A DNA stretch of 64,000 nucleotides from Pseudomonas reactans (lineage in GTDB: Bacteria > Pseudomonadota > Gammaproteobacteria > Pseudomonadales > Pseudomonadaceae): positions 528,807 through 592,806 of the forward strand of contig NZ_JACAPG010000002.1 of the NCBI RefSeq assembly GCF_013385825.1. Direction: 5' to 3'. Below, one piece after another: positions 9,648 through 20,212 of this stretch (the stretch's first letter is position 1; the number at the start of each line of letters is the position of its first letter). A program made the translations under genes and the position numbers. The notes beneath the pieces are model-generated. The model worked only from the letters and a program-made list of their open reading frames with translations, was not told the DNA's origin and did no database searches.

Positions 9648-10388
9648 TCAACTGGTTTTATTGCCGTCCGGCACAAACACATAACCCACGCCCCATACCG
9701 TTTGGATGTACCGCGGCTTGGATGGGTCCGGCTCGATCATCCGGCGCAGACGGGAGATCTGCACGTCAATGGAGCGCTCCAGTGCATCCCATTCCCGACC
9801 ACGGGCCAGGTTCATCAGCTTGTCGCGGGTCAGCGGCTGGCGAGCGTTCATCACCAGGGCCTTGAGAACGGCAAATTCACCCGTGGTGAGCATGTGCACT
9901 TCATCGCCACGCTTGAGCTCACGGGTCGCCAGCGACAGTTCGTAGTCGCCAAAGGTGACACTCTCGTCTTCGCTGCCTGGGGCACCTGGAACCGGCGGCG
10001 CTTGGCGACGCAGTACGGCTTTGACCCGAGCCATCAGCTCGTCAGGGTTGAACGGCTTGGCCAGGTAGTCATCAGCGCCCAGTTCGAGGCCCTTGATGCG
10101 GCTCAGCTCATCACCCTTGGCGGTGAGCATGATGATGGGAATCTGGTTGTTTGCGCCGCGCAGGCGTTTGCAGGCGGTCAGACCGTCTTCGCCGGGAAGC
10201 ATCAGGTCGAGTACGACCAGGTTGAAGACTTCACGCCCAAGCAGGCGGTCCATCTGCTCGGTGTTAGGCACCGCGCGAGCACGGTAGCCCTTTGAGTTGA
10301 AGAAACGCTCCAGCAGGCTGCTCAGCCCCGGATCGTCGTCAACGATGAGAATTTTTTCGCCTTCAGCAGTTTGTGCAGTGCTGCTCAT
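9648..10388 (-). CDS. ompR: OmpR/AmgR-type response regulator
   Basis: 246 residues with a receiver domain (acidic pocket VDDD at 17-19, phospho-acceptor Asp61 in VVLDLMLPG, TAKGDE, Lys in AKPFNPDE) and a C-terminal winged helix (LTTGEFAVLKALVMN...RSIDVQISRLRRMIE...VWGVGYVF). Expected to be phosphorylated by the adjacent kinase and to bind DNA as a dimer. ATG at 10388 follows AGGAGCATCC (ribosome binding site read on the minus strand). The 356 bp to tex on the other strand is a divergent promoter region. Confidence 0.96.
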   Translation of the reverse strand: MSSTAQTAEGEKILIVDDDPGLSSLLERFFNSKGYRARAVPNTEQMDRLLGREVFNLVVLDLMLPGEDGLTACKRLRGANNQIPIIMLTAKGDELSRIKGLELGADDYLAKPFNPDELMARVKAVLRRQAPPVPGAPGSEDESVTFGDYELSLATRELKRGDEVHMLTTGEFAVLKALVMNARQPLTRDKLMNLARGREWDALERSIDVQISRLRRMIEPDPSKPRYIQTVWGVGYVFVPDGNKTS

Positions 10389-10744
10389 TGGATGCTCCTC
10401 TTATCTCGGCGCGCATTATGGCCTAGCTGCCGTTATACGCACCGTGTGCATTGTTAGCAGATTTTTCCTCAACTGCCAGCGAACCCACGCCCTACAACCG
10501 TTGGCGCAATCCCCCCCAAGGGCAGAACGCTGGTTATAATGCGGCGCCGTCGTGCAGGGCAACGTCCGCTCGTTACCGTTTGATGCCGAGGCTTTTTTTA
10601 CCCGCTTGTGTGATTTTTTCGATTTCGAGGGTCAATAGGCTGCCTCTTGACCCAGGCAGCGGCGCCAGTCGGGCCGCTCAACCAGCCTCCCAGGGCCTTG
10701 TTTTCCGGGCCTGCGAGCTGCTTTTCAGAATTTCAGGTGGTTTT
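10389..10744. promoter_or_regulatory. Divergent intergenic region between ompR and tex
   Basis: No supported gene lies here; an in-frame upstream extension of tex from 10451 lacks homology to the family N-terminus. A TATAAT hexamer at 10535-10540 reads toward tex, about 200 bp ahead of its start, but no good -35 at 17 bases was seen. Confidence 0.4.
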
Positions 10745-13069
10745 ATGGACAGCATCAACAGCCGCATCGCCGAGGAACTCGGTGTACGCCCACAACAGGT
10801 CGAAGCGGCCGTCGCTCTACTGGATGAGGGCTCCACGGTGCCCTTCATCGCCCGTTACCGTAAAGAAGTGACCGGCAGCCTCGACGACACCCAACTGCGT
10901 CACCTGGAAGAGCGCCTTCGCTACCTGCGAGAACTCGACGAACGGCGCATCAGCATCCTCGCCAGCATCGAGGAACAGGGCAAGCTGACCCCACAGCTGG
11001 AGCGCGACATCAAGCTCGCCGACACCAAGACCCGCCTCGAAGACCTCTACCTGCCGTACAAACAGAAGCGCCGCACCAAGGGCCAGATCGCCCTGGAAGC
11101 CGGTCTGGGCGAGCTGGCTGACGGTCTGTTCAACGACCCGTCGCTGACCCCGGACACCGAAGCCGCGCGCTTCATCGATGCAGAAAAAGGCGTCGCCGAC
11201 GTCAAGGCCGCCCTCGAAGGCGCCAAGTACATCCTCATGGAGCGCTTCGCCGAAGACGCCAGCCTGCTGGAAAAACTGCGCACTTACTTGAAGCAAGAAG
11301 CCATTCTCAGTGCCCGCGTCATCGCCGGCAAAGAGGAGGAAGGCGCCAAGTTCCGCGATTACTTCGAACACGACGAGCCGCTGAAAAGCATGCCGTCCCA
11401 CCGCGCGCTCGCCATTTTCCGTGGCCGCAACGAAGGCATTCTCAGCTCCGCGCTGAAGGTCGGCGACGAGCTGCCGGGCACCATGCACCCGTGCGAAGGC
11501 ATGATCGGTCAACAATTCGGCATCCAGAATCAGAACCGTCCTGCGGACAAGTGGCTCGGTGAAGTCGTGCGCTGGACCTGGAAGGTCAAGCTCTACACCC
11601 ACCTGGAAACCGACCTGCTCGGCGAGTTGCGCGACGGCGCCGAGACCGAGGCGATCAACGTGTTCGCCCACAACCTGCACGACCTGCTGCTGGCCGCCCC
11701 GGCCGGCCCGCGCGCCACGCTGGGCCTCGACCCGGGCCTGCGCACCGGCTGCAAGGTCGCCGTGGTCGACTCCACCGGCAAGCTGTTGGACCACGCCACG
11801 GTGTACCCGCATGTGCCGCACAACAAGTGGGACCAGACCCTCGCCATCCTGGCCGCCCTCTGCGCCAAGCACGCGGTGGACCTGATCGCCATCGGCAACG
11901 GCACCGCCAGCCGTGAAACCGACAAACTGGCCGCCGAGCTGATCAAAAAATACCCAGCGATGAAAATGACCAAGGTCATGGTCTCCGAGGCCGGCGCTTC
12001 GGTGTACTCGGCGTCGGAACTGGCTTCCAAGGAATTCCCGGACCTCGACGTGTCGATCCGTGGCGCGGTGTCCATCGCCCGCCGCCTGCAGGATCCACTG
12101 GCCGAACTGGTGAAGATCGATCCTAAATCCATCGGCGTCGGCCAGTACCAGCACGACGTGTCGCAGCTGAAACTGGCGCGCGGCCTGGATGCTGTGGTGG
12201 AAGACTGCGTAAACGCCGTGGGCGTGGATGTGAACACCGCCTCCGTCGCCTTGCTGGCGCGGATTTCCGGCCTCAACGCGACCCTGGCGCAGAACATCGT
12301 GACCCACCGCGACGAAAACGGCGCGTTCAAAACCCGTGCAGCGCTGAAAAAAGTCGCACGCCTGGGCGAGAAAACTTTCGAGCAAGCCGCCGGTTTCCTA
12401 CGCGTAATGAACGGCGACAACCCGCTGGACTCCTCCGCAGTCCACCCGGAAGCCTACCCGCTGGTGCAACGCATCGCCGCCGAGACCGACCGCGACATCC
12501 GCTCGCTGATCGGCGACGCCGCGTTCCTCAAGCGCCTGGATCCAAAGAAGTACACCGACGAAACCTTCGGCGTACCGACCATCACCGACATCCTGCAAGA
12601 GCTGGAAAAACCTGGCCGCGACCCACGTCCCGAGTTCAAGACCGCCGAGTTCCAGGAGGGCGTCGAAGACCTCAAGGATCTGGAGCTGGGCATGATCCTC
12701 GAAGGCGTGGTCACCAACGTGACCAACTTCGGCGCCTTTGTGGACATCGGCGTGCATCAGGACGGTTTGGTGCATATCTCCGCGCTTTCGGAGAAATTCA
12801 TCAAGGACCCGCGTGAAGCGGTGAAAGCCGGTGACGTGGTCAAGGTCAAGGTCATGGAAGTCGACATCCCGCGCAAACGCGTTGGTCTGTCAATGCGCAT
12901 GAGCGACACTCCCGGCGAGAAAATCGACGGTGCCCGTGGCGCGCGCCCGGGTTCGGCGCCGCGCCAGTCGCAGAACAACGCACCGCGCAAGGAAACCGCC
13001 ACCGCAGCGCCAAGCAACAACGCCATGGCCTCGCTGTTCGCCAACGCCAAACAGTTGAAGAAACGCTGA
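10745..13069 (+). CDS. tex: Tex family RNA-binding transcription accessory protein
   Basis: 774 residues. N-terminal helical region ([35 protein letters not shown]), a YqgF/RNase-H-like domain from about residue 325 ([20 protein letters not shown]), helix-hairpin-helix repeats ([32 protein letters not shown]) and a C-terminal S1 domain near 645-715 ([26 protein letters not shown]). The last ~60 residues are a basic, Ala/Asn-rich tail. Tex binds nucleic acids and is linked to transcription and stress tolerance. ATG at 10745 was chosen over longer in-frame starts because it gives the conserved N-terminus and has CAGGTGG upstream. It overlaps the thioesterase start by one base. Confidence 0.97.
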   Translation: MDSINSRIAEELGVRPQQVEAAVALLDEGSTVPFIARYRKEVTGSLDDTQLRHLEERLRYLRELDERRISILASIEEQGKLTPQLERDIKLADTKTRLEDLYLPYKQKRRTKGQIALEAGLGELADGLFNDPSLTPDTEAARFIDAEKGVADVKAALEGAKYILMERFAEDASLLEKLRTYLKQEAILSARVIAGKEEEGAKFRDYFEHDEPLKSMPSHRALAIFRGRNEGILSSALKVGDELPGTMHPCEGMIGQQFGIQNQNRPADKWLGEVVRWTWKVKLYTHLETDLLGELRDGAETEAINVFAHNLHDLLLAAPAGPRATLGLDPGLRTGCKVAVVDSTGKLLDHATVYPHVPHNKWDQTLAILAALCAKHAVDLIAIGNGTASRETDKLAAELIKKYPAMKMTKVMVSEAGASVYSASELASKEFPDLDVSIRGAVSIARRLQDPLAELVKIDPKSIGVGQYQHDVSQLKLARGLDAVVEDCVNAVGVDVNTASVALLARISGLNATLAQNIVTHRDENGAFKTRAALKKVARLGEKTFEQAAGFLRVMNGDNPLDSSAVHPEAYPLVQRIAAETDRDIRSLIGDAAFLKRLDPKKYTDETFGVPTITDILQELEKPGRDPRPEFKTAEFQEGVEDLKDLELGMILEGVVTNVTNFGAFVDIGVHQDGLVHISALSEKFIKDPREAVKAGDVVKVKVMEVDIPRKRVGLSMRMSDTPGEKIDGARGARPGSAPRQSQNNAPRKETATAAPSNNAMASLFANAKQLKKR

Positions 13070-13452
13070 TGGAAATCCCGGCCGGTTTGACCCAGAGCGC
13101 GTTCAGCGAACTGATCGGCTGCCGCCTGCAACGCCTTGAAGAGGGCGTTGCCGAGGTGGCCCTGACCCTGGAGCCGCAACTGCGCAACCGCGCGGGCAAG
13201 CTCCATGGCGGGGCGATTTTCAGCCTGGTGGACATTACGATGGGGCTGGCCTGTTCCAGCTCCCATGGTTTCGACCAGCAGAGCGCGACCATCGAGTGCA
13301 AGATCAACTATATCCGCGCCGTGTCGGACGGTGACGTGCTGTGCACCAGCCGGGTGATTCATGCCGGTCGCCGCACGTTGGTGGTCGAGGCAGACGTGTA
13401 TCAAGACGAAAGACTTGTCGCAAAAGCGCAGGGCACCTTCGCTGTCCTATAG
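13069..13452 (+). CDS. PaaI-type hotdog-fold thioesterase
   Basis: A 127-residue single hotdog domain: LHGGAIFSLVDITMGLACSS carries the central helix and the Gly-Gly-x-Ile-x-x-x-x-Asp catalytic pattern of the PaaI/YbgC group, and SATIECKINYIRAV supplies the following strand. Such enzymes hydrolyse acyl-CoA esters; the acyl group is not predictable. The ATG overlaps the tex stop (TGATG), so it is co-translated with tex, as in other pseudomonads. Confidence 0.9.
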   Translation: MEIPAGLTQSAFSELIGCRLQRLEEGVAEVALTLEPQLRNRAGKLHGGAIFSLVDITMGLACSSSHGFDQQSATIECKINYIRAVSDGDVLCTSRVIHAGRRTLVVEADVYQDERLVAKAQGTFAVL

Positions 13453-13666
13453 CTCCCCACCCCCGATTTGAGTTAATTTCGGCGCTGCAATCACGGCGTC
13501 GGAATTTTCTCGCTGCGCTGTAGCCAAATTCATGGAGTGAAGTCGGCATATTCAGAGCGGGTTAAATCGACTCTAAACCAGGCGATCACGCCAGTTTTAA
13601 CTTCACCCTTGTAGACCGTCCTGCCCACCCCCATATTGGGGCGACTGACGCGTGAAGGAATCCAAC

Positions 13667-15250
13667 TTGAGCGAACTTCTCAACCGCCGCCTGGCCCTGC
13701 TCGGCAAGCGCGAACACCTCTCCCTGCTAGAGCAGTGCTTGCACGGCATCGAGCGTGAATGCCTGCGTGTTACCGGTGAGGGTCGACTGGCACAAACGCC
13801 GCACCCTGAAGCTCTGGGCGCCGCGTTGACCCACGAACAGATCACCACCGACTACTCGGAATCGCTGCTGGAGTTCATTACTCCAGCCCTGCCCAACCCG
13901 GCCGATACCCTGAGCAGCCTGGACAAGATCCATCGCTTTGCCTACACCAAGCTGGGCAGCGAATACCTGTGGAGCCCCTCGATGCCGTGCCCGTTGCCGG
14001 CCGAGGAAGATATTCCGATTGCCTACTACGGCACGTCCAATATCGGACAGCTCAAGTACGTGTATCGCAAGGGCCTGGCCCTGCGTTACGGCAAGACCAT
14101 GCAATGCATCGCTGGCATTCACTACAACTTCTCATTGCCGGAGGAACTGTGGCCGTTGCTCAAGGAGACGGAAGGGTTTGTCGGTACCGACCGCGATTAC
14201 CAGTCCACCGCCTATATCGCGCTGATCCGTAACTTCCGCCGTTACAGCTGGCTGCTGATGTACCTGTTCGGTGCATCCCCTGCCCTGGACGCCGGTTTCC
14301 TGCGCGGTCGTTCGCACCAGTTGGAAGTGCTCGACGCCGACACGCTGTACTTGCCTTACGCCACCAGCCTGCGCATGAGCGACCTGGGTTACCAGAGCAA
14401 CGCCCAGGCTGGCCTCACGCCGTGCTACAACGATTTGAGCAGCTACACCGACAGCCTGCGCGAAGCGGTGGCAACGCCCTACGCGCCGTACGTGGAAATC
14501 GGCACGCATCAGGACGGTGAGTGGGTGCAGCTCAACACCAACATCCTGCAGATCGAAAACGAGTACTACTCCAACATCCGCCCCAAGCGTGTGACCTACA
14601 CCGGCGAACGGCCAATCCAGGCGCTGATGGCCCGTGGCATCCAGTACATCGAAGTGCGCTGCCTGGACATCAACCCGTTCCTGCCGATGGGTATCGACCT
14701 GCCGGAGTCGCGTTTCCTCGACGCCTTCCTGCTGTACTGCGCGTTGAACGACAGCCCGCTGTTCGCCGACAACGAGTGCGGCAACGCCACCTCCAACTTC
14801 CTCAGCGTGGTCAAGGAAGGTCGTCGTCCCGGCCTGCAATTGCAGCGTCAGGGCCAGCCTGCGGACATGAAGGAATGGGCTGCCGAACTCTTGGAGCAGA
14901 TTGCGCCACTGGCCGCCATGCTGGATGAGAGCCACGGCATCACCGAGCATAGCCAGGCGCTGGATGCTCAGTTGGCGAAGGTCAAGGATTCGTCCCTGAC
15001 CCCGTCAGCCCAGGTGTTGGCGACGATGGCCGAGCGTAAGGAAAGTTTTGCGCAGTTCTCCCTGCACCAGAGCCAGTTGCACGCCGAGCATTTCCGTAAG
15101 GAGCCGTTGCCGGCGCAAGAGCAGGCACACTTTGAAGACCTGGCGCGTAAGTCGCTGGCACAGCAGGCAGAGCTGGAGCAGAACGAAGTAGGTGATTTTG
15201 ACGTGTTTGTTGGCTCGTACCAGGCCAGCATCCTCGCCATCAGCAACTGA
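13667..15250 (+). CDS. gshA: Glutamate-cysteine ligase
   Basis: Catalyses ATP-dependent joining of glutamate and cysteine, the first step of glutathione synthesis. Conserved stretches include [59 protein letters not shown] and [11 protein letters not shown], all diagnostic for the proteobacterial enzyme. TTG at 13667 was taken because AAGGA precedes it by 7 bases and it gives 527 residues, which I recall as the length of the P. aeruginosa protein; a GTG at 13652 would add five residues. It ends before a long REP hairpin that may terminate it. Confidence 0.97.
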   Translation: MSELLNRRLALLGKREHLSLLEQCLHGIERECLRVTGEGRLAQTPHPEALGAALTHEQITTDYSESLLEFITPALPNPADTLSSLDKIHRFAYTKLGSEYLWSPSMPCPLPAEEDIPIAYYGTSNIGQLKYVYRKGLALRYGKTMQCIAGIHYNFSLPEELWPLLKETEGFVGTDRDYQSTAYIALIRNFRRYSWLLMYLFGASPALDAGFLRGRSHQLEVLDADTLYLPYATSLRMSDLGYQSNAQAGLTPCYNDLSSYTDSLREAVATPYAPYVEIGTHQDGEWVQLNTNILQIENEYYSNIRPKRVTYTGERPIQALMARGIQYIEVRCLDINPFLPMGIDLPESRFLDAFLLYCALNDSPLFADNECGNATSNFLSVVKEGRRPGLQLQRQGQPADMKEWAAELLEQIAPLAAMLDESHGITEHSQALDAQLAKVKDSSLTPSAQVLATMAERKESFAQFSLHQSQLHAEHFRKEPLPAQEQAHFEDLARKSLAQQAELEQNEVGDFDVFVGSYQASILAISN

Positions 15251-15292
15251 TCCCGCGCCCTTAACGGGAACGATCAACGCACTGACACACCG

Positions 15293-15370
15293 ACCCTTGT
15301 AGGAGCCCGGCTTGCCGGCGATGGCGATCTTGAGAACGCCATCGCCGGCAAGCCGGGCTCCTACAAGGGT
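15293..15370. repeat. REP-type inverted repeat with extended arms (possible gshA terminator)
   Basis: The most symmetric element in the window: arms begin ACCCTTGTAGGAGCCCGGCT and are mirrored to the outer ACAAGGGT, giving a stem of about 35 bp with few mismatches. It lies 43 bp after gshA. Confidence 0.92.
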
Positions 15371-15399
15371 TTTGTCGTTTTATCGGCGACCACATTTCC

Positions 15400-15470
15400 T
15401 CTCATAAGCTAATTCGAAAATGTTATTTATTTTCTGATTCTTAGATCATTTAGTCTCCTCACACGCCGAC
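15400..15470 (+). promoter_or_regulatory. AT-rich upstream region of the taurine operon
   Basis: A sharply AT-rich stretch (AATGTTATTTATTTTCTGAT and flanks) precedes tauA and contrasts with the GC-rich surroundings. Sulfate-starvation operons in proteobacteria often have such CysB-bound leaders; no exact site can be named. Confidence 0.4.
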
Positions 15471-15499
15471 CCTCGGCCGCCTGATTGAGGAGCTTCCCC

Positions 15500-16477
15500 T
15501 TGAAACTGCTTACCCCTCTGCGCCTCTTGGCCGCATTGTCCCTGGCCGGTGCCAGCCTGTTTGCCCAGGCGGCGGATGTGACCATCGCTTACCAGACCAC
15601 CGTGGACCCGGCCAAAGTCGCCCAGGCCGACGGCGCCTACGAAAAAGCCACCAACGCCAAGATCAACTGGCGCAAATTTGACAATGGCGCCGACATCATC
15701 GCCGCCATCGCGTCCGGCGACGTGCAGATCGGCTACCTCGGTTCCAGCCCGCTGACCGCGGCGATCACCCGCAAAGTGCCGGTGGAAACCTTCCTCGTTG
15801 CCACCCAGATCGGCGGCGCCGAAGCGCTGGTGGCGCGCAACGGCGCGGGGATTAACGGCCCGCAGGACCTGATCGGCAAAAAAATTGCCGTGCCCTTCGT
15901 ATCCACCGGTCACTACAGCCTGTTGGCCGCGCTGAAGCACTGGAACATCGACCCGTCCAAAGTAACCATCCTCAACCTCGCACCACCGGCGATCATCGCC
16001 GCCTGGAAGCGTGGTGATATCGACGCCACCTACGTGTGGGATCCCGCCCTGGGCGTCGCCAAGGAAAACGGCAAGGTGCTGATCACCTCCGGCGAACTGG
16101 CCAAGTTCGGCGCGCCAACCTTCGATGCCTGGATCGTGCGTAAGGATTTTGCCGAGAAGCACCCGGAAATCGTCACGGCGTTTGCCAAAGTCACCCTGGA
16201 TGCCTACGCCGCCTACCGCAAAGACCCACAAGCCTGGCTCGCCGACAAAGGCAACGTCGACAAGCTGGTGAAACTCTCCGGCGCCAAGGCCAGCGACATC
16301 CCACTGCTGCTGCAAGGCAATGTCTACCCGCTGGCCGCTGACCAGGTGACCCTGCTGGGCGCGCCAACCACCAAGGCCGTGACCGATACCGCCGTGTTCC
16401 TCAAGGAGCAAGGCAAGGTCGATGCCGTGCTGCCGGACTACGCCCCTTACGTCAGCGCCAAGTTCATTACTAACTGA
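15500..16477 (+). CDS. tauA: Taurine ABC transporter, periplasmic binding protein
   Basis: 325 residues with a Sec signal peptide ([23 protein letters not shown], cut before ADVTIAYQ). The mature part matches Tau[44 protein letters not shown] and [17 protein letters not shown]. It binds taurine in the periplasm for import by TauBC. TTG at 15500 was preferred because GAGGAG lies 7 bases upstream; another TTG at 15485 would precede that site. First gene of tauABCD, 16 bp before tauB. Confidence 0.94.
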   Translation: MKLLTPLRLLAALSLAGASLFAQAADVTIAYQTTVDPAKVAQADGAYEKATNAKINWRKFDNGADIIAAIASGDVQIGYLGSSPLTAAITRKVPVETFLVATQIGGAEALVARNGAGINGPQDLIGKKIAVPFVSTGHYSLLAALKHWNIDPSKVTILNLAPPAIIAAWKRGDIDATYVWDPALGVAKENGKVLITSGELAKFGAPTFDAWIVRKDFAEKHPEIVTAFAKVTLDAYAAYRKDPQAWLADKGNVDKLVKLSGAKASDIPLLLQGNVYPLAADQVTLLGAPTTKAVTDTAVFLKEQGKVDAVLPDYAPYVSAKFITN

Positions 16478-16493
16478 TCAGGAGTTCATTGCG

Positions 16494-17273
16494 ATGGCCT
16501 TGCTACAACTGGAGCGCATCAGCGCACAGTACCCAGGCGCCACAGAACCGGTACTGTCAGACATTTCAATCGACCTGGGGCCCCAGCAATTGCTGGTGGC
16601 CCTCGGCCCGTCCGGCAGTGGCAAGACTTCGCTGTTGAACCTGATTGCCGGCTTTGTCGAACCGTCCGCCGGGCGCATTACGCTTGATGGCGTGCCGGTC
16701 AAAGGCCCGAGCGCCGAGCGCGGCGTGGTGTTCCAGGACGACGCCCTGCTGCCCTGGCAGGACGTGCTGGCCAACGTCGGTTTCGGTCTCGAACTGGCCG
16801 GCGTTCCCAAGGCGCAACGTGAAGTGCGTGCCCGGGAAATGCTTGCACTGGTGGACCTGGCCGGTTTCGACAGCCGCCGTATCTGGCAACTTTCCGGTGG
16901 GCAGAAGCAACGCGTAGGCCTGGCCCGTGCGCTGGCGGCCGACCCTCGCGTGTTGCTAATGGACGAACCCTTCGGCGCCCTCGATGCCTTCACCCGCGAG
17001 CAGATGCAGGAGCTGCTGCTGCAAGTCTGGCGGCGCACGGCCAAGCCGGTGTTCCTGATTACCCACGACATCGAAGAAGCGGTCTTTCTGGCCACTGACC
17101 TGATCCTGCTGGCGCCCAATCCTGGCCAGATCGTCGAACGCCTGAGCCTGGACTTCGGCCAACGCTACGCCGCCGGTGAGTCGGCGCGAGCGATCAAGTC
17201 CGACCCGCGCTTTATCGAAACCCGCGAACACGTGCTGGGCAAAGTGTTCTCCCAACGGCAGGTGTCCGCATGA
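16494..17273 (+). CDS. tauB: Taurine ABC transporter, ATP-binding protein
   Basis: 259-residue cytoplasmic ATPase with Walker [10 protein letters not shown], the Q-loop FQDDALLPW, signature LSGGQKQR, Walker [13 protein letters not shown] and switch His in THDIEEA. It powers uptake through TauC. ATG at 16494 follows CAGGAG by 8 bases; a longer in-frame start inside tauA is not supported. The stop overlaps the tauC start by 4 bases. Confidence 0.95.
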   Translation: MALLQLERISAQYPGATEPVLSDISIDLGPQQLLVALGPSGSGKTSLLNLIAGFVEPSAGRITLDGVPVKGPSAERGVVFQDDALLPWQDVLANVGFGLELAGVPKAQREVRAREMLALVDLAGFDSRRIWQLSGGQKQRVGLARALAADPRVLLMDEPFGALDAFTREQMQELLLQVWRRTAKPVFLITHDIEEAVFLATDLILLAPNPGQIVERLSLDFGQRYAAGESARAIKSDPRFIETREHVLGKVFSQRQVSA

Positions 17274-18106
17274 GCAGCTACGAACTTCCCGTCACGGCCA
17301 CCAAGCCGGTGGCGCATGCAGTTGCCCCGGTGCGACGCAGCTTGAGCACCCGTTGGATCAGCCTGCTGACGCTGGTCGCCTTGCTGGTCATTTGGTGGGC
17401 CGTGACCGCCACTGGCCTGATTGAACCCTTGTTTCTGCCACCGCCGTCCGCCGTGGTGCAAAAAGGCTGGCTGCTGGCAACCACGGGCTATATGGATTCC
17501 ACCCTGTGGCAACACCTGGGCGCGAGCCTCAGCCGTATCGGCCTGGGCTTGGGTTTTGCGGTGCTGACCGCCGTGCCGGTGGGGATCGCCATCGGCGCCA
17601 ACCGTATCGCCCGTGGCATTCTCGACCCGCTGATCGAGTTCTACCGCCCGATTCCTCCCCTGGCTTATCTGCCGCTGATCGTGATCTGGTGCGGCATTGG
17701 CGAGCTGTCCAAGGTGCTGCTGATTTACCTGGCGATCTTTGCGCCGATTGCCATCGCCACCGCGACCGGCGTGCGCACGGTCGACCCGGCCAAGCTGCGC
17801 GCGGCGCAGTCGTTGGGCGCTACCCGCGCACAGCTGATTCGCCACGTGATCCTGCCGAGCGCCCTGCCCGACATCCTCACCGGCGTGCGCATCGGCCTGG
17901 GCGTGGGCTGGTCGACATTGGTCGCCGCCGAGCTGATCGCGGCCACCAGCGGCCTGGGATTCATGGTGCAGTCGGCGGCGCAGTTCCTGGTCACTGACGT
18001 GGTGGTGCTGGGCATCCTGGTCATCGCCCTCATCGCCTTCGCCATGGAAATGGGCCTGCGCGCCCTGCAGCGTAAATTAGTGCCGTGGCATGGCCAGGCA
18101 CATTGA
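17270..18106 (+). CDS. tauC: Taurine ABC transporter, permease
   Basis: 278 residues with about six membrane helices and the EAA-type cytoplasmic loop around [25 protein letters not shown] that contacts the ATPase. The middle stretch [22 protein letters not shown] is characteristic of sulfonate/taurine permeases. Overlaps tauB by ATGA. Confidence 0.95.
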   Translation: MSSYELPVTATKPVAHAVAPVRRSLSTRWISLLTLVALLVIWWAVTATGLIEPLFLPPPSAVVQKGWLLATTGYMDSTLWQHLGASLSRIGLGLGFAVLTAVPVGIAIGANRIARGILDPLIEFYRPIPPLAYLPLIVIWCGIGELSKVLLIYLAIFAPIAIATATGVRTVDPAKLRAAQSLGATRAQLIRHVILPSALPDILTGVRIGLGVGWSTLVAAELIAATSGLGFMVQSAAQFLVTDVVVLGILVIALIAFAMEMGLRALQRKLVPWHGQAH

Positions 18107-18117
18107 GTGAGAACCGC

Positions 18118-18954
18118 ATGAGCAGCCTGACCGTTACCCCCATCAGCACCGCTTTGGGCGCCCTGATCAGTGGCGTCGATATTACCCAGCCGTTGAACAT
18201 TGAAGAGCGTGATGCCATTGAACAGGCGTTGCTCACCCACTCGGTGCTGTTCTTCCGTGATCAACCGATCAACCCGCAACAGCAAGCACGGTTCGCGGCG
18301 AATTTTGGTGACCTGCATATCCACCCGATCTACCCCAACGTGCCGAAACAGCCCGAAGTGCTGATCCTCGACACCGCCGTCACCGACGTGCGCGACAACG
18401 CCGTGTGGCACACCGACGTGACTTTCCTCCCCACCCCGGCGTTGGGCGCGGTACTCAGCGCCAAGCTGTTGCCGGCCTTTGGCGGCGACACGCTGTGGGC
18501 CAGCGGGATTGCGGCGTATGAGGCGTTGTCCGAGCCGTTGAAGCGCTTGCTCGATGGGTTGACGGCAACCCATGACTTCACCAAGTCCTTCCCGCTGGAG
18601 CGCTTTGGCAACACCGCTGAAGACCTGGCGCGCTGGGAAGAGACCCGCAAGAAGAACCCGCCGTTGTCGCATCCGGTGGTGCGCACGCACCCGGTGAGTG
18701 GGCGTAAGTCGCTGTTTGTCAGTGATGGGTTTACCACCAGGATCAACGAACTGGAGCCGGCGGAGAGTGAGGCGATTCTGAAGCTGTTGTTCGCCCATGC
18801 GACACGCCCGGAGTTCACCATCCGCTGGCGCTGGCAAGAGAATGACGTGGCGTTCTGGGATAACCGCGTGACACAACATTACGCGGTGGATGATTACCGG
18901 CCGCAGCGGCGGGTGATGCACCGGGCGACGATTTTGGGTGACGTCCCCTTCTAA
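18118..18954 (+). CDS. tauD: Taurine dioxygenase (Fe(II)/2-oxoglutarate-dependent)
   Basis: Cleaves taurine to sulfite and aminoacetaldehyde in the cytoplasm, releasing sulfur for cysteine synthesis. 278 residues. The facial triad is visible as WHTDVTF (His and Asp) and the distal His in [21 protein letters not shown], where the Arg binding 2-oxoglutarate also lies. ATG at 18118 lies 11 bp after the tauC stop. Last gene of the operon; a REP element follows. Confidence 0.96.
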   Translation: MSSLTVTPISTALGALISGVDITQPLNIEERDAIEQALLTHSVLFFRDQPINPQQQARFAANFGDLHIHPIYPNVPKQPEVLILDTAVTDVRDNAVWHTDVTFLPTPALGAVLSAKLLPAFGGDTLWASGIAAYEALSEPLKRLLDGLTATHDFTKSFPLERFGNTAEDLARWEETRKKNPPLSHPVVRTHPVSGRKSLFVSDGFTTRINELEPAESEAILKLLFAHATRPEFTIRWRWQENDVAFWDNRVTQHYAVDDYRPQRRVMHRATILGDVPF

Positions 18955-18966
18955 CCTCACCAACTA

Positions 18967-19051
18967 CTGTAGGAGCCGGCTTGCCGGCGATGAGGCCATT
19001 AGCCTTGCGCTGATGTTGAGGCCGCCATCGCCGGCAAGCCGGCTCCTACAG
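18967..19051. repeat. REP-type inverted repeat (GCCGGC subfamily)
   Basis: CTGTAGGAGCCGGCTTG and its mirror are separated by about 35 bases between convergent tauD and the aldo/keto reductase gene. Confidence 0.9.
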
Positions 19052-19066
19052 GTTGGATCGGTCAGA

Positions 19067-20104
19067 TTATTCAGCAGTGGATGGCTTTTCCCACAAGTTA
19101 ATCCCACCCTCCTGGGCAAATCGATCAATCTCCGCCAGTTCTTCCGCACTGAAGCTCAAGTTCTTCAACGCACCAACGTTCTCGATAATCTGCTCCGGCC
19201 GGCTCGCACCGATCAGCGCGCTGGTCACCCGTGGATCTCGCAATGTCCAGGCCAATGCCAGTTGCGCCAGGCTCTGGCCACGGCGCTGGGCGATTTCATT
19301 CAGTGCACGCACGTGGGCGATGTTGGCTTCGGACAAGTGCTTGGCCTGCAACGAACCACCGCCCGGACGATTCACTCGCGCATCCGCCGGTACGCCGTTG
19401 AGGTACTTGTCAGTCAGCAGGCCCTGAGCCAGTGGCGTGAACGCGATCACCCCGGCGCCGAGTTCTTCGGTGGTGTCCAGCAGGTCTTTTTCCACCCACC
19501 GGTTGAGCAGGTTGTAGGCCGGTTGGTGAATCAGCAGCGGTACTTTCCACTCTTTGAGCAGCGCGGCGATTTCGCGGGTTTTCACGCCCGAGTAGGACGA
19601 GATCCCGATGTACAACGCCTTGCCTTGTTGCACGGCAGTGGCGAGGGCGCTGGCGGTTTCTTCCAGGGGAGTGTCGGCGTCAAAACGGTGGGAGTAGAAG
19701 ATGTCCACGTAGTCGACGCCCAGGCGTTGCAGGCTCTGGTCGAGGCTGGCCAGCACGTATTTGCGTGAGCCGCCGCCCTGGCCGTAAGGGCCGGGCCACA
19801 TGTCCCAGCCGGCTTTGCTGGAGATGATCAATTCATCGCGGTAGTGCTTGAAGTCTTCGCGCAGTAAACGGCCGAAGTTGATCTCGGCGCTGCCGTAGGG
19901 CGGGCCGTAATTGTTGGCCAGGTCGAAGTGGTTGATGCCCAGGTCGAACGCGGTGCGCAGCAGGGCGCGCTGGGTGTCGATCGGGGTGCTGTCGCCAAAG
20001 TTGTGCCACAGGCCCAGGGACAGTGCAGGCAGCACCAATCCACTGCGGCCTACGCGGCGGTACGGAATAGATTCATAGCGGTTTTCGGCAGCAATGTAAG
20101 TCAT
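19067..20104 (-). CDS. Aldo/keto reductase, YghZ (L-glyceraldehyde 3-phosphate reductase) type
   Basis: 345 residues forming an NADPH-dependent TIM barrel. The catalytic tetrad is visible: Asp and Tyr in HFDLANNYGPPYG, Lys in IISSKAGWDMWPG, His in DIFYSHRFD. The GPYGQGGGSRKYVLASLDQSL stretch is typical of the YghZ/Gpr group that reduces L-glyceraldehyde 3-phosphate and methylglyoxal; physiological substrate here is inferred. It lies downstream of the OprD gene on the same strand with a perfect palindrome between them, so the two are probably separate units. Confidence 0.92.
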   Translation of the reverse strand: MTYIAAENRYESIPYRRVGRSGLVLPALSLGLWHNFGDSTPIDTQRALLRTAFDLGINHFDLANNYGPPYGSAEINFGRLLREDFKHYRDELIISSKAGWDMWPGPYGQGGGSRKYVLASLDQSLQRLGVDYVDIFYSHRFDADTPLEETASALATAVQQGKALYIGISSYSGVKTREIAALLKEWKVPLLIHQPAYNLLNRWVEKDLLDTTEELGAGVIAFTPLAQGLLTDKYLNGVPADARVNRPGGGSLQAKHLSEANIAHVRALNEIAQRRGQSLAQLALAWTLRDPRVTSALIGASRPEQIIENVGALKNLSFSAEELAEIDRFAQEGGINLWEKPSTAE

Positions 20105-20131
20105 CGAATCCTCTCTTGGACGTCGGCAAAT

Positions 20132-20163
20132 AAGGCCTGGGAATAAGCTTATTCCCAGGCCTT
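20132..20163. terminator. Perfect 32-bp palindrome, likely transcription terminator
   Basis: Starts AAGGCCTGGGAATAAG at 20132 and is an exact inverted repeat to 20163 with no loop beyond the turn. It sits 50 bp after the OprD porin stop, ahead of the reductase gene on the same strand. T-runs on either side are short (TTTT on the plus side). Confidence 0.65.
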
Positions 20164-20212
20164 TTAACCAGCTGAATCGCTTAAGTCTGCCGTTCCGTTC
20201 TACAGCAATTGC

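Noticed and set aside
10451..10744. N-terminal extension of tex
   Set aside because: The added 98 residues have no family homology, and ATG 10745 has its own ribosome binding site.
10817..12385. 522-codon frame antisense to tex
   Set aside because: Low-complexity Gln/Val/Ala-rich translation typical of an antisense shadow; tex is certain on the other strand.
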